64,000 bases of DNA from Sipunculus nudus. Taxonomy: Eukaryota > Annelida > Sipuncula > Golfingiida > Sipunculidae. A model generated the notes under the pieces. That model was not told the origin of the DNA. It saw nothing but the letters and a program-made list of their open reading frames with translations, and ran no database searches. The position numbers were made by a program, and so were the translations under genes. Shown in pieces: positions 12,885-25,035 of this stretch (within the stretch, counting starts at the first letter, position 1; each line of letters starts with the position of its first letter). Location of the stretch: NCBI GenBank assembly GCA_026874595.1, contig CM049318.1:44744456-44808455 (forward strand), in the 5' to 3' direction.

Positions 12885-13445
12885 CTGGATTTGTTTATAT
12901 CTTTGCATCTGACTCAAGAGAAGTTTGATGTATTGGCCTGATATTTTGACTTGTCCATGCATCTTTGATGGCTTTCTTGTACACAAGATTGACACCACCT
13001 ACAATGACTTTTGCAGTGTGTATGTCCCTGCTTATTTTTCATGAGGTTTTTGATATATCAGCCTGCAATTTGGCATATGTATACATCTCAGATAGCTTCA
13101 TTATATGCAACACACTTGGCGCCACCCTCAATAATTTTTTTGCAATGTATGCTCCTTCTTAATCCTCAGGAATTATTTGATATATCAGCCTGAAATTATA
13201 CACCTAAATAGTTTTTATATACTTGTAAGACTTCTGGTGCCACCTTCACTTGTTTCATGCATCTGTGCACATAGCCGAAGAGTCCTTTGAAGTATCTACC
13301 TGAAATTTTGCATATCCATACTTTATCTTTGATGGCTTTCAAAGACTGGTGGTACCACCTAAAATGATTTTTATGCACCCATGTCAGTATTTCAGCATTG
13401 ACATTTGTATAATTGGTGCATGTACTCATGTTCAAAATGTTCAGT
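12885..13445. repeat. Degenerate tandem repeat, about 118-bp period
   Basis: A pattern recurs four to five times: GATATATCAGCCTGAAATTTTGCATAT, a CATCTTTGATGGCTTTC-like block, GGCGCCACC or TGACACCACC, then TTTTTTGCA. Copies are poorly conserved. The open frames across it are not convincing genes. Confidence 0.55.
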
Positions 13446-13802
13446 ACTTGCATTGTACATGTACATGTCACACATGTATTTGAAAGTAACAGGCCTGCAT
13501 GGAGGCATTATATCTGTTGTATAACCCATTGCACAAGTTCGCACGAGGCCTGTAGGCCTTGATTGTATAATTACTTGGTGAAATTTTTGAGTTTATATAA
13601 GTAGTTGGCACTATTTAATATCTGTCACTGAACTTAGCTGCAAGCTTTATCCTTGAGCTCAGATTGGGATATATGTAGCCCTGGTATACTAGGGTACTAA
13701 AACCAGTGCAGGTGACGGGAAGATCCTTGGCAGTTCTTGAAGGTATATGAGAAATAATTGCTCAGAAATAGATGCTCAAGAAATTACATAATTTACAAAA
13801 GA

Positions 13803-14090
13803 CGTACACTCTTTACACAGCCTACTACTCATATCATATGCGCTGTTTGCTATGACCTGGTATCCTGAATTGCTACACCAGAGGGGACCACTGTTATTTT
13901 TGTCCAATCAGATGAGACCTTGTGCTGGAAGACAAAGCCAAGCAAGGAATACACGGAGCCAATGTTGGTCATTTTGTTTTGTGTGACAGCTCATCGCCCC
14001 GGTAACCCTCTGAATAGGCACATAGGATGCCTGGTGAGCTGTAATTCAAACGAAATGTATCAACAAAGGCTATGTGCACACCTTATTCTG
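13803..14090. repeat. Dispersed repeat, copy 1 (second copy at 21363-21716)
   Basis: It shares long nearly identical blocks with 21363-21716, including ACACCAGAGGGGA, GTCCAATCAGATGAGACC, AAGACAAAGCCAAGC and GGTGAGCTGTAATTCAAACG, in the same orientation. Neither copy shows coding potential. The class is not recognised. Confidence 0.75.
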
Positions 14091-14238
14091 GTCACATGAT
14101 GGCATTCAGAGTTTCCATTGAATTCACCGGAAATTGGCAGCATATTACTCCCTTTAATGTACTATCTTTTGAATCCCTCTAACCTTTAATTGTTATGGTT
14201 AATTTATAAGTAATTTTTCATTTTTTCCCTATATTATA

Positions 14239-16040
14239 CAGGCCTCGAATTTGACAACCGGCAACCGTTAAAATTGGCTGGCTGCCGTCAGCCATGATCC
14301 TGACCGGCAGCAAAAAAATTCCTCACTGCGTCCTTCTTGTCTGTAGACAATCGCAGCCACTCTATATTCTTTTTAATTAAAAAAAAACTTAGTGTTACTG
14401 GTTCCCTGTTTACAAGGAAACTGGCCTGGGAAACCAGCAAATGAGCCAATAGTCCCTTACAGTGACACACGGTGGCGCTAAGCTAGCCACTATTCTGATC
14501 TACTCGGGGAACACACTGCGCAGACTCGGACTCTCAAGAGTACGACACCGCTGTCTAGGGATTGTTGGAGTCAAAATCTGACTCCAATAATGCACCGCGC
14601 GGCATCAACATGTACACTGGCAGGGGAAATACACAAGTGGTGTAAAGGAGCCAATGTAGTCCGTTAAAATGCGTTGAATTTTGAGTAAAGTAGTTCTATG
14701 TCATGTTTAACGAATTTACTTTGCGACTCTTTTGCTTTATTTATGCTGAAATACCGTGGTTGGCGTCTTATCGGCACTGCTGGACAGTACATTCCTCCAT
14801 GGTACACTTTCAGTGTCTATGGCTGCGTTTTGTGTTCGTTAGAGAACAGTGACGTCACAAAGACGTCACAATGTTCGGTTGCGCGTTACCTTCAATTGAC
14901 TGATGTCATAAGTTTGACTGGCTTTTTTTATTATCAGTTCTCAGACAAGGAATAATTCGTAAACGCTGTGATCTGTTTTGTCATATTTTAGATTGTCTCA
15001 TACAAAATTAAAACAAGGTTAGGCATTACTTTTTACGCAGGTAGTCGGCGTAATAGCTCCTGCAACCTCTGGACAACTGCTTCACACGTATGTAAAATTA
15101 TCCTAGAAAAAACATGTTGACACGGGTACTGTGACGTACTATACGGGGCTTCAGCAAGTTAAGGGAACCCACAGGTTTAGCTCAGCTGACGTCTGACTAT
15201 AAGCTGATAAGTAACCCGGTACATGTGCTATAGTTATGGTTAATCGTCCGTCCGTCTGTTAATTTCCTGTTATATAATTTAAGGGAATTTGGTACCAGGC
15301 TACATTTGTCAAGTAGTTCGGTCCTTCCCACAGTGCCCAAACAGAAGAGATTCGTTTTTAGTAGAAACGACCTCTGGCGGAAGGGTGCTCGGGGAAAATT
15401 CTGGGAACATCACAGATAAAAAATGGCTACCAGTCAGCCAATCAGAAAAATGATCTTTTATTGCCGGCTGTTATCAGCCAATCATAGCTAAGCATAGCGG
15501 TTACTGCAGCGTGGGCTACACGTCTACATTATGTTACGCGTTATCCGATTGGTCCGCTGTATAAGGATATTGGTAATACAGTTTCGCGGGAAACTACATC
15601 CTATCTATGCTGTGTTCAGTTGTAAAAATCTGTGTACCTCATGTTTAACATATATAGTATATAAATAAATACTGGGAACACCATTAATATATCTATTATC
15701 AGGTCTATCATCGTCCAAATTAGGCCTGCTATTAAATTATGACCTGGTAAAAAAATTCCCATATCCCAACCACCGTCCGTGTCTCCATTTCACCCACCGT
15801 CGTCACAATAGTTTTGAGGACAGGCCAAAGATGACTCGGGGTCACCTGGTGACTGTTTGTGAATAATGAATAAAACATACACGGATATGTTTTTTTTTTA
15901 TTAAGACTTTATTCCAAATAAAATAATGCAAACAAATGAAAAAAATGAAAGCTGCCTGTCAAATTTCTTTGTTGCCTGACAAGTTCAAATTTGACAGGCA
16001 GCAGTAGCTTGTCATTTCCAAAAATGAAATTTGAGGCCTG
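14239..16040. mobile_element. TIR element with 5-bp TTATA target duplication (hAT-like, tentative)
   Basis: The left end reads CAGGCCTCGAATTTGACA and the right end, reverse-complemented, CAGGCCTCAAATTTCAT. Both ends are flanked by TTATA (14234-14238 and 16041-16045). The subterminal parts are rich in GCCGGC/CCGGCAG on the left and TGCCTGTCAAATTT on the right. It is 1802 bp and has no recognisable transposase. A second element at 19226-20492 has related ends and also a 5-bp AT-rich duplication, so they belong to one family. A hAT-related group with 5-bp duplications is the likely class, but this is not proven. Confidence 0.7.
14953..15395 (-). repeat. Dispersed repeat, inverted relative to 63525-64000
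   Basis: The stretch from TAATTCGTAAACGCTGTG to the CCTCTGGCGGAAGGGTG block matches the reverse complement of 63525-64000 almost end to end with scattered indels. It includes the AGCTCAGCTGAC...GTCCGTCCGTC motif found elsewhere in the window (22431, 33771, 36909). It lies inside the TIR element at 14239-16040, either as part of it or as a nested insertion. Confidence 0.75.
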
Positions 16041-16144
16041 TTATAGCTAAAGGCTATTTGAGATTAAACTTTGGGGTGTATGTCATTTCACTGTATATTG
16101 GTATAAGACTTTAACCTACTTAGGTATAATATATTTTTCCCATA

Positions 16145-16430
16145 AGATATTGGTACCTGTACAAGAGAAGTGCCTGTAATAGAGAAGTGATTGTATGTAT
16201 TATTTTCTGTAATGAAGAAACTAACTGCATGGTACATGTAATAGAGTAATGGCTGTAATAGAGCGTTACCTGTAATAAAGGTAATAATGGAGAGGTGTCC
16301 ATGATAGAGAGCTGTCCGAAATAGGTAGGTGTCCATAGTAAAGATGTGACCATGATAGAAAGTTGCCTGTAATAGCAAGGGTGACTGTTACAGAGAGGTG
16401 GTTGTAGCAGCATGATATGCCCATTATAAG
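16145..16430. repeat. Degenerate minisatellite, about 18-19-bp unit
   Basis: The phrase TGCCTGTAATAGAGAAGTG recurs in many diverged forms (GTGTCCATGATAGAGAG, TGACCATGATAGAAAG, TGACTGTTACAGAGAGG). Open frames on the minus strand here reflect the periodicity. Confidence 0.65.
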
Positions 16431-18229
16431 CATTCCATGTAATTACACTCTCATACAAATTATTTGGTCATGTCATATGAAAATATTTTATTTTGTGTGT
16501 TTCAAAAGACATGCCCTGGGATGTTGACCTTGACCCTTTACACAGATTGACTCTGTAATACAAATTTGTTGTTGAACTGTTGCGTCAAGGATTATCATAA
16601 ATACATTTCAAGATTCCACATATTTCCATCATTTGACCCCCTTGAAATTTTATATAGTTATTAAATTGCTTTTCATGTTTTCATATGAACTTTTTCAGTG
16701 CATTTATTCTCACAGTACTGTGATTCCTCATTGTGGAGGTTGAAATTTTCCACTTAATTTGGTGATCCCACTGAAGCATCACTATATCTAAATAAAGAGC
16801 AGTGCCTTATTTCAGTCTACCTGATATACTGAAATACATACATTTCATAGGTTTATGATCATGTTCTTAATGCTTGGAAGATATGGCTTAATTCTTCTTT
16901 TTCTCTACAGGTGTGCCAAGCTGTGGCCATGGCACTCTTGAGTTACTCCGGAATTTGATCACATCCCAGCCAACAGTTTGATAGTAGTGAGCAAATCTGT
17001 TTATTCGAGATGTAAATGTTGCCTTTGAAATTTGTGTCAGTGTAATTTTAAAGCATTGAAATACAAGATCTTAATGATTCAAAATCCACTGAATGGCATT
17101 TTATGACTTTGCTGTACAGCACTGGATATGGTAACTGATCAGATTACTACTTAAAAAAACAATTTGGTAAATGCAATATAGTCACAAAATAATAACTCAG
17201 AATAAATGAAGCAACAGGACAAGTCAGAGTTTCTGGATCTTTGATAAATTGTTGCCCACTTTAAGTATTCAAAGTTACAGATTGAATTATGGCCTTGAAA
17301 GGTACATATTGAATGGATGTACATGTATATCTGGCAAATATTCTTCATGGATGATTTATTTCATATGGTATAATTTGTAGGCAGCAGTTGGAGCCTGTAA
17401 AATCCTACAAGATTGAATGGGCTTGAAGGATAATCCACTGTAAAGCAAAGCCCACTGGCCATATGGAAAAAAAATGGTTTTCAAGCAATGAAGCACTTGC
17501 ACACCTCTGAGTTTAATACAGGAGAAGAGACACAGTTGCAGACCGGACAGTGAAATGAAGGTGAGGGCTGACATCCTCATAGAAAAAAACAGCTGCAGAT
17601 CTAGGATTATTATTATTTATTTTTTAAGGGGGGTGTCCAGATATGTTAAGGCATGTAAATATCATTCACACACACAAACACACGCACATAACACAAATAT
17701 ATACAGTTCAGTTTGGTATAAAGGTAATAGTATTTGAATTACTGTAATTACAATAACTTGTGATGTAATTGATATTGTATTGATTATCATTTATTCTATT
17801 CTAATTCTGGAAAGTAATCAGAATTGTATTAGATTACTTTTGAAAAAGTAATTGTTAGAACAACAAATTTTTAATTGCTTTTTGGTATACATGTATTTTG
17901 TTGATGAATATTTTCATCTAACTTTTAAAGTTATTGAAGCATAACTGTCTATCTACTTTGAATAGGTGCATAAACTGATTCTTTATTCACTCTTTATATC
18001 AGACCTTGCTCAGACAAACACCTCGAAAATGCAACCACTTTATGGAGGTCCCATTGGAGGTCATAATTACAAGGTTTTGCTGTAGTTATATTGGCAGGTG
18101 CAAAAATAAATTTAGCAGTTAACATGTTAATTCATGTTTATATATGTTATACATCAATTAAAACTGTACAAAGTGCTAAAGGTATCATTACTTTATCACT
18201 GTTCATGGGTTGTCGGTGAGGTGTCACCC
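16431..18229. other. AT-rich non-coding stretch
   Basis: Nothing coding was recognised. A short CACACACAAACACACGCAC run lies at about 17669-17692. Confidence 0.5.
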
Positions 18230-18399
18230 AAAAATGTTATGAACAGAATTGGATAACATTTTGTGTAGGTCCAAGGTAATACCCAGCCAGCAACCCAGTA
18301 AACATTGGAGGTAATCAGTATCATGATTATAATGTTTTGTTTTAAGGATTCTTTGCGATTTTGGAGATGGTGCAATCAAGACCATTGTCAATCACTAGT
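18230..18399. repeat. Direct repeat flanking a LINE remnant, left copy
   Basis: It matches 20844-21034 in the same orientation: AAAATGTTATGAACAGA, ACCCAGCCAGCAACC, GGTAATCAGTATCATGATTA, TTTTGGAGATG and CAATCAAGACCATTGTCAATC. The right copy carries a short extra segment (GGCAATTTT). The two copies flank the reverse-transcriptase remnant. Confidence 0.75.
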
Positions 18400-19225
18400 G
18401 ATGATGTGGTGTTCTTCCATTGCTTTGCGAAGATGACCACGATGATCAAGGTTTTATAATTGATCTAACTTTGTGTGGCCATAGATGACTTTTCAGGTCA
18501 ATCCAGGCAAAGAAGAACCTCCCACATGTTGGACACTGGTGATCAGTGGTTGCTGTTGAGGTAGTTGCCATCCTTGCCTTGCAGACCTCACATTTTCTTC
18601 TGGTCCACACTAGTCGTGCTATCTCAGTGTCTACTACACATCTGAGTGCAGCTGCATGCCACGCTGTTGAATCCTTTCCAACGTATCTGTGTTGATATAA
18701 AGTTTTTTTGGTGATGCTTTGAGACTGTCCTTGTAGCCCCTCAACTGCCCTCCGATTGGATCTTTTCCCAGACTCTAGTTCTCCATACTAGAGTAGTTTT
18801 CAGAGTCTTTATCTGGCATGTGCCAAACATGATCTGACCATTGGACCTGGGATTGATATAAGATGGTGTAGATTGATGGGAGGTTGGCATGTGTTAGGAC
18901 CTCTGTCTGGAACTTTGTCTTGCCATCTAATGTTCATCAGTCAACAGAGGCAGGTCAGGTAAAATTGTTTTAGTTGTTTGGCATGTCTTGCATAGACAGT
19001 TCATGTCTCACAGCCATATAGCAGGGTAGTGATGACTACTGCCTTGTAGTCCTGGATCTTGGTTTTGAGATGTTTGCCTCTACGCTCCCAGATGTTTGAG
19101 CGAAGTCTACCGAAAGCAGTGCTCACTTTTGCTGTTGACCTCATCATCTATGTTTGCTGTTTTTAACAATGTGCTTCCCAGATATGTGAATTTGTCCACT
19201 TCAGACTTGGTCTATGCTCCATTAT
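18400..19225 (-). pseudogene. LINE reverse transcriptase, C-terminal portion (RTE-like), decayed
   Basis: The minus strand encodes, in broken frames, segments typical of the C-terminus of a non-LTR retrotransposon polymerase: YKAVVITTLLYGCETWTVYA (about 19000-19060), ARHAKQLKQF, WQDKVPD, a QIMFGTCQ block and a terminal CPTCGRFF-type zinc finger with the H-x-x-H side (DLKSHLWPH) at about 18475-18545. Several stops and frame changes are present, so it is non-functional. It is the downstream part of the polymerase whose upstream palm region is at 20493-20815; the two were separated by the TIR element 19226-20492. The RTE-type assignment is from remembered family patterns; other LINE clades are possible. 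Confidence 0.75.
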
Positions 19226-20492
19226 CAGGGCTTGAATTTGGCGCCGGCCCACCGGAATTTGCCGGCAAATTTCAGGGAGGTCAGGTAAAATCTGGATACC
19301 GCCGGCCCTCCTTGGCCGGCAGAATAATCAGCAGGGTCTTTTTTCATATAATCAGGAAAGAAAATATATCCAAAATAACGATTTACTATCCTGTCATCGA
19401 TTGCATGGTTCCAAACAATCACTCAAACCTGCGACCTTCAATTAATTTTCAACATTTTAAAGTCATTCTTTTTATTGTCATGTGATATCACGATCGGATG
19501 TCGGCAGAATTTCTCGACAGGATCTGTGGCAAGCGTATCATGAAAATATATTCCAAAAGCAGCATTAAGTGTAAAACGTTAAAACAATCTCAAACTATGA
19601 TATGATTTTATTTTACAATATAAGTGAATTAAAACTGAGAGATAAAAAATTCGTACCGGTTGCAGCCGTGGTAATTATTGACACCGAAGTACACTAAAAC
19701 ATTGTCTGCTGTCATGCACTCTGGCGCGCAGTTGAAAACATCGCCGGTAAATTGATTGTGATACAAAAAAAATCCAAGTGTAATATATGGAAACGCGCAC
19801 AAATACGCCATCATGCCATCTTTGTCATAAAATAAGATTTCGTGGGAAATTACAGTGAGGAATGCTGCAACTGTCAACAAGAATCTGTCCGCGAGGATTT
19901 CGAGACAACTGCAGACAGGCGATGCCATTTGGCTGTTCCGTTAACCATTCAATGTATACCAAAATGTTGAATTATTTGATCAGATAAATGGGGGTTGAGG
20001 CATTAAACAAAACAGCGCCTGCCCTAGTAACCCTGCTTGATAATTTAGTAAAACTTTTCTCATTGCTTAAAAGTGGTTCGACTTGAGTTGATACAACACG
20101 GAAATCTTCCAGCGTGACCGACCTTGTAAGTAATGGCATGTGACATTCGGTAGAGATGACCTTCCATGAAATGTGGTGGCTCTTTATTCTCTGACTACTC
20201 AAGAATAACAAGGGGGCTAGGATTTGGTTGCGTTCGGGGCGCACTAAAAAGCGCTTCTAAAATGAAAATAAGGGGCTTAAATCAGATGCTGTGATTATAT
20301 ATTTCTTAACGAGTCATATAAAACGATAAAATTCGTACCTATACAAGTAATAAATTTTAAAAGGAAAAGCTGAAAATGAGATTTTTTTTTAATAGCAAAG
20401 TGGGGTCCGGTAAAATCTTTGGAGGTCCGGCACATTTTCTGTGCTGCCGGACCCCAGTGTCCGGTGGCAATTTTCGGCAAATTCGAGCCCTG
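19226..20492. mobile_element. TIR element with 5-bp ATTAT target duplication, inserted in a LINE
   Basis: The left end reads CAGGGCTTGAATTTGGCGCC and the right end, reverse-complemented, CAGGGCTCGAATTTGCCG. It is flanked by ATTAT on both sides (19221-19225 and 20493-20497). GCCGGC-rich stretches lie just inside each end (19243-19325 and 20408-20470). It is 1267 bp and no transposase is recognisable. Its ends are related to those of the element at 14239-16040. It interrupts LINE reverse-transcriptase coding sequence, so it is younger than that LINE. Confidence 0.8.
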
Positions 20493-20815
20493 ATTATAGA
20501 GGGTTCATCATATTGCTTTCCTGGTGTTGGTTGGTGCGTCACTTCAGTCTTCTTTATGCTGATGGTAAGCCCGATGTTGTCACATGCACAGGAAAACTAG
20601 TCCATGGTGTGCTGCATGTCTGACTCTGAAGATACATTCAGGGCGCAATCATCAGCAAAGACAGGTCATGGATATTGGTTGTCATGTCTTTCATAAAAGC
20701 ATACAGACCTGCGATTGAGGAGCTCCCTATCTGTGCAGTATCTAAGACCTACTCCAGGATCTTCCTTGTTTAAAGCTGCCATTAGCATGGCAGAAAACAT
20801 CATGCTGAACAGTTA
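20493..20815 (-). pseudogene. LINE reverse transcriptase palm fragment with FADD motif
   Basis: Reading the minus strand from about 20815 down, the sequence encodes MMFSAMLMAALNKEDPGVG, RYCTDRELLN, then FADDCALNVSSESDMQH (the FADD at about 20647-20658 is the YxDD-type catalytic motif), then GLTISIKKTEVTHQPTPGKQ. This order is the standard palm-thumb order of LINE polymerases. Stops (for example between the RYCTDRE and FADD blocks) and frame changes show it is dead. It continues at 19225 and below after the inserted TIR element. The 5' part of the polymerase (endonuclease, fingers) is missing. Confidence 0.8.
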
Positions 20816-20843
20816 TGTTTTATGCCATTGCTTAGTCTTGCTA

Positions 20844-21034
20844 ACAAAAATGTTATGAACAGATTTGGATGAAATTTTGTGCAGGTTCAGGCCGGGTAAT
20901 AACCAACCCACAACCCTGTAAACAATGGAGGCAATTTTGGAGGTAATCAGTATCATGATTATAATGTTTTTGTTTAAAGGAGTCTTTGCCATTTTGGAGA
21001 TGTTGCAGTCAAGACTATTGTCAATCATTAGTAT
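20844..21034. repeat. Direct repeat flanking a LINE remnant, right copy
   Basis: This is the partner of 18230-18399; see that entry for the shared blocks. At about 170-190 bp it is far longer than a LINE target duplication. Confidence 0.75.
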
Positions 21035-21217
21035 AAAATTGTAACTGTCAGTGTCTGAATTGTTATTTAGAATGTCAAAAATGTTTGTAAGAGCTGACAG
21101 GAATCTCTGACCCAGTTGCTGTTAGTAACATGATGTAAATGGCATGTAAACAAAAACACAAAACAGATTGTAATTCTAATTTTATTGTTATTTTTAAAGT
21201 ATTTGTTAAAAGTTATT

Positions 21218-21362
21218 ATGCCCCCGCCACAAAGTGGCCGGGGCATATAGTTTTACCCATGTCCGTCATTCCGTCATTCCAAAATCAAACAGTTGTACGG
21301 ACTTTTTTTCGCAATGCCTGCAGATATTGGCCCTGATTTTTGGTGTGTGGGCAGATAATGAC
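21218..21362. repeat. GCCCCCGCCACAAAGTGGC-type repeat, left end
   Basis: It begins ATGCCCCCGCCACAAAGTGG with an internal short palindrome (GCCAC...GTGGC), then CATATAGTTTTACCC, GTCCGTCATTCC and the phrase GCAATGCCTGCAGATATTGG. Matching internal blocks recur at 22070-22196 and 30960-31230, and a plausible right end (GGCGGGGGCATTTGTGTC) is at about 31298-31335. It appears to have been broken open by later insertions. The recognition of this family in molluscs is from memory. Confidence 0.6.
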
Positions 21363-21716
21363 CAGTACGCTCTTTACACAGCGCTTTACCTATAGGGCTA
21401 CTTCCTATATCGTAAGGCGCTGTTTGTAATGACCTCGTATCCTGAATTGCAACACCAGAGGGGAGCACTGTATTTTTGTCCAATCAGATGAGACCTTGTG
21501 CTGGAAGACAAAGCCAAGCGAGGAATACACGGAGCCAATCATATTAATTTCTTTTTGAGTGACAGCTCATCCCCCAGCGTAACCGTCTGAACAGGCCACA
21601 GGCTCAGAGAGAATTGCCCCTGACGTGGTTTGCTTAGGGCCTTGGGCACCTAGGATGCTCGGCCGGTGAGCTGTAATTCAAACGAAACGTAACAACAAAG
21701 GCTGCGTGCACACCTC
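21363..21716. repeat. Dispersed repeat, copy 2
   Basis: Same family and orientation as 13803-14090, with an additional internal segment (about 21597-21655, GAGAATTGCCCCTGACGTGG) absent from copy 1. It interrupts the repeat that starts at 21218. Confidence 0.75.
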
Positions 21717-22069
21717 GCTGGCTGGTTTCAGTTCTGCAGACAACAGGTACATGGCTACACTAACACAGTCATAATGTCATAGTCGAATCGGTCGATGATG
21801 CGAGAATGCAGAGGGAGCAATTTAAATTCGACCGGAAACTGATCAAGAGGCGCTTGAAGCGCGGCAATGGGCAGAGCCAGGATGCCTGTCGAGTGTTTGT
21901 TTATTGGCATCTGATTGGCTGCTTGTCACATCGTACGCACGTTTATTTCAGTGGACAACAAACCCCCATCTGGTGTCTAAATATATCATAAACGGTCAAA
22001 GCTGGCAGCGTGAAAATCAGTTGCTTCTTTAGAAGCGCAAGATTTCCGCTGCCTCGGGAGCGTAAATGA

Positions 22070-22196
22070 CCAGTTACAGATCGAGTTCGCGTTTCATCCC
22101 GGTTGACTTACTTTTGATCGTTTTACGGCTCCATAACTTAGAAAATTTCATGAAAAATAGAAATTTTCATGACAAATACACATGTACAGCCATTTT
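22070..22196. repeat. Internal block of the repeat starting at 21218
   Basis: GAGTTCGCGTTTCATCCCGG, GAAAATTTCATGAAAAATAG and AAATTTTCATGACAAATACA match 31030-31135 closely in the same orientation, so this is a second copy or a severed part of the same family. Confidence 0.6.
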
Positions 22197-22429
22197 TAGC
22201 CCTCAGCTCATAGGCTGATGGGCTATTGTCATCACCCAAGCTGTCCGTCTGTCCGTCCGACCATCTGTCTGTCCGGTGTCTGTCCATCCGTCCGTTCTGC
22301 GTCTGTTAACTTTTACCTTGTGAGCGGGATATCTCTAAAAGAATTCACCGTTGGAATTTTATTTCATCAGTGAAGATGTATATCAATAAATTCTCGGTCA
22401 AGTTCGAAGATGGGTGACCTTGACCATTT

Positions 22430-23860
22430 TTAGCTCAGCTGACTATCAGTCATCTGAGCTATAGTCATGGTCCATTGTCCGCCGTCCGTCCGTCTGTCCG
22501 TCTGGATGTCCGTCCGTAAGACTGGCACGTTTCGACACCATTCGACCTACGAATCTGAAATTCGGCATACAGTTAGATGTCCCCAAAATCTCCTACCATG
22601 CCAAAAATTGGGTCAATATGACTTCGTTCCTTCGAGATATTAAGGAAAAACCTCAATTTTTTATTAGAAATCTATTTTCACACTTCAGGACTGCCTAATA
22701 TCAAAACCACTCATCTGGTTTTCTTCATTTTTACCATAAATATTCCTCTTTATGGTTCCTATGTACATGCCAGAAATTAAGTCAGTATTATTTAATTTAA
22801 AAAAGGTATGGGCCCAAATATAATGGACTTTGTAAAAAAATGAGGAAAGATATTTTGTCACTTAAGACCAAAAGTGTTAAAGGTAGGAATTTTTTTCCAG
22901 TAATACTACTTTAAATAATCAAAATTGAATTGTATACCAAAAATTAGATCAAATTCTGTTAAATTTTTTTAAATATTGGCAAAAATATAAAATTGGTACC
23001 TTAAATTTTGCCCAAGTTTGACCTTGGCACGTTTTTTCCTGTAACTGCTGTGGATTTAATTTTCAAAGCATGATTTTGTTACCATTTCAACTGTTAAAAC
23101 AAAAAATTTGAAACCAGTTGATCAAAAACTGTAGATTTTATTCAAGTTTTAAAGCACCATGTCATATATTGTTTACACCAAGCTAGTGTTATGCAGTTTA
23201 CTAGAGCTCAGCTCCCCAGCTTCAGCTCTAAGTTCCTTAAATTTTGCATACAGTTAGATGTCCCCCAAATCCTCTACCATACTAAAAGTTTGGTCACTAG
23301 GACTGCATTCTTTCGAGATATTAAGAAAAAACTTCATTTTTCCATTAAAACCCCATTGTTACACTTTAAGATTGCCTAATATCAAAACCACTGATCTGAC
23401 TTTGATAATATATAATATACATATTTTTCTATACATTTGCTATGCATATGCCAGAAATGATGTCAGTATCTTGTAATTGTTTTAAGTTCTAGGCCCAAAC
23501 ATAATGCACTTTGTAAAAAATCAAGAAATATATTTACTCTCTTAACATGAAAATTGCTGAAGGTAGACATTTTTTGCCAGGGATATAACATTATTTAATC
23601 AAGATTCAATTGTATTCCCAAAATTAGCTCTGAATTTTTCAAATTTTATAAGTTATTAGCATAAATATAAAATCAGTACCTTAAATTTTGCCCAACTTTG
23701 GCCATGGCATGTTTTTTCCCTGTAAGCACTGTTGATTTAATTTTCATATCTTGCACTGGTAAGGATTTAAGCTTCTAAATTCTGAAGTTATAAAAGGAAT
23801 TGGTCAAAAACTAGCTTTTATGAAAGTTTTTATGAGACCATATCACACCTTGGCTGTACT
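22430..23860. repeat. Two tandem copies of a 600-780-bp AT-rich repeat
   Basis: Copy 1 (22430-23215) starts with the motif AGCTCAGCTGACTATCAGTC and a GTCCGTCCGTC run. Copy 2 (about 23220-23860) lacks that start. Shared blocks are CATACAGTTAGATGTCCC, TTCGAGATATTAAG, GCCTAATATCAAAACCACT and CAGTACCTTAAATTTTGCCC. Related blocks recur near 27300-27420 and 28510-28640. There is no coding potential. Confidence 0.7.
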
Positions 23861-24514
23861 GAAGCCCCTCTTTTATGTCCCCACATTGACCTTTCAGGCC
23901 AATTATGCATGCTTGAAGCTAGCCATGACAACATGACACTCAGGCCTTCGGAAATAAACTGATAGGGCCTGGAGTCATGATGGCAGTCACAACAGAACGC
24001 CCATTCTAAGCGTCGGATCAAAATATTTCCTGTCTGGTATTATTTGGCATCACAGGCTTATATAGTCGTATTATATGTGCTTAATATCGAAGAAAAAATG
24101 TTGTTACACAAAAATAATTACATTTATTACCTCCATACATCACTGTAGCATCGATTCACGTGAAGCGGTACTTCTCATTCAAAACTAAATGTGTCATGGC
24201 GCGGTCGTGTATGTAAACTTGGAAGTCGGAAGCCGGAAGCTGGAAACCAACGAAAGCAGTTTAAAGCATATACAAAATGCTAACGCTTCAATACTGTTTT
24301 CTTTTTCCCCAACAGAATAAGATCTTTATTTTTCATTCTGTGAAGAATAATAGTTATCCATTGTTTAATCTGAACGTTATGGAAGATTTTGTGCTCGGAA
24401 GCCATCTCGGAAGTCAGTCAGAAGTGCTTGGATGTTATCCAATGTGTATAACTCGGAAGTCACAGAGACGCACTGGTTAACTCGTGTTTTATTTTTATTT
24501 ATTTTATTTGTAAA

Positions 24515-24518
<4 letters not shown>

Positions 24519-24568
<50 letters not shown>
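24519..24568. repeat. (AT)n microsatellite
   Basis: Uninterrupted TA dinucleotides of about 50 bp. The poly-Ile/Tyr frame read across it is an artefact. Confidence 0.95.
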
Positions 24569-24572
<4 letters not shown>

Positions 24573-24894
24573 ATTTTCACGTAATTTATTTCACCCCATC
24601 TCATCTCAAGATTATGATTGATTTTCTGTTCCCCAACTATTCTCCTACATGTTTTTGAACAATGTATTCAAACTTTAGGTTGTTGGGCTTTAATATTTAT
24701 ATTTCTATAAAATTACGGTATAAACTGGAAAGTCCAAATATTCAAAAGTTCGTAACATGTTAATGTCAATGATGAAATGCGCGTCTATACATTTATAACT
24801 GGCAAATGTCACTCCTAGTATTTAAATGTAGTACTTGTTGTAAAATAATTGATATGATTAAGTCTTATGACAATCTTTGCATTTTTTCCGACAT

Positions 24895-25035
24895 TTGTGC
24901 TCTGTGAGCGCATAGGCTGGGACAGCAGAACACAGTGCGCGAGTCTGAGTATCAGCCGAGGAGCCGTGAGATTTTTCACGGTCGATCCCACCCCGAGCTC
25001 ACCTCTGTGGGGAGACCGTGCATGACTCACACGGT
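24895..25035 (+). other. GC-rich island with tRNA-like boxes, possible SINE head
   Basis: In AT-rich surroundings, this stretch contains AGTGCGCGAGTCTGAGTATC followed about 35 bp later by CGGTCGATCCC, resembling a degraded pol III A box and B box. Palindromic GTGAGATTTTTCAC lies between them, and a G homopolymer follows at about 25046-25057. No second copy was seen in the window, so a SINE is only a suggestion. Confidence 0.3.

Noticed and set aside
24377-24604. Poly-Tyr/Ile reading frame
   Set aside because: Produced by the (AT)n tract; similar artefacts occur at 30174, 35402 and 35528.
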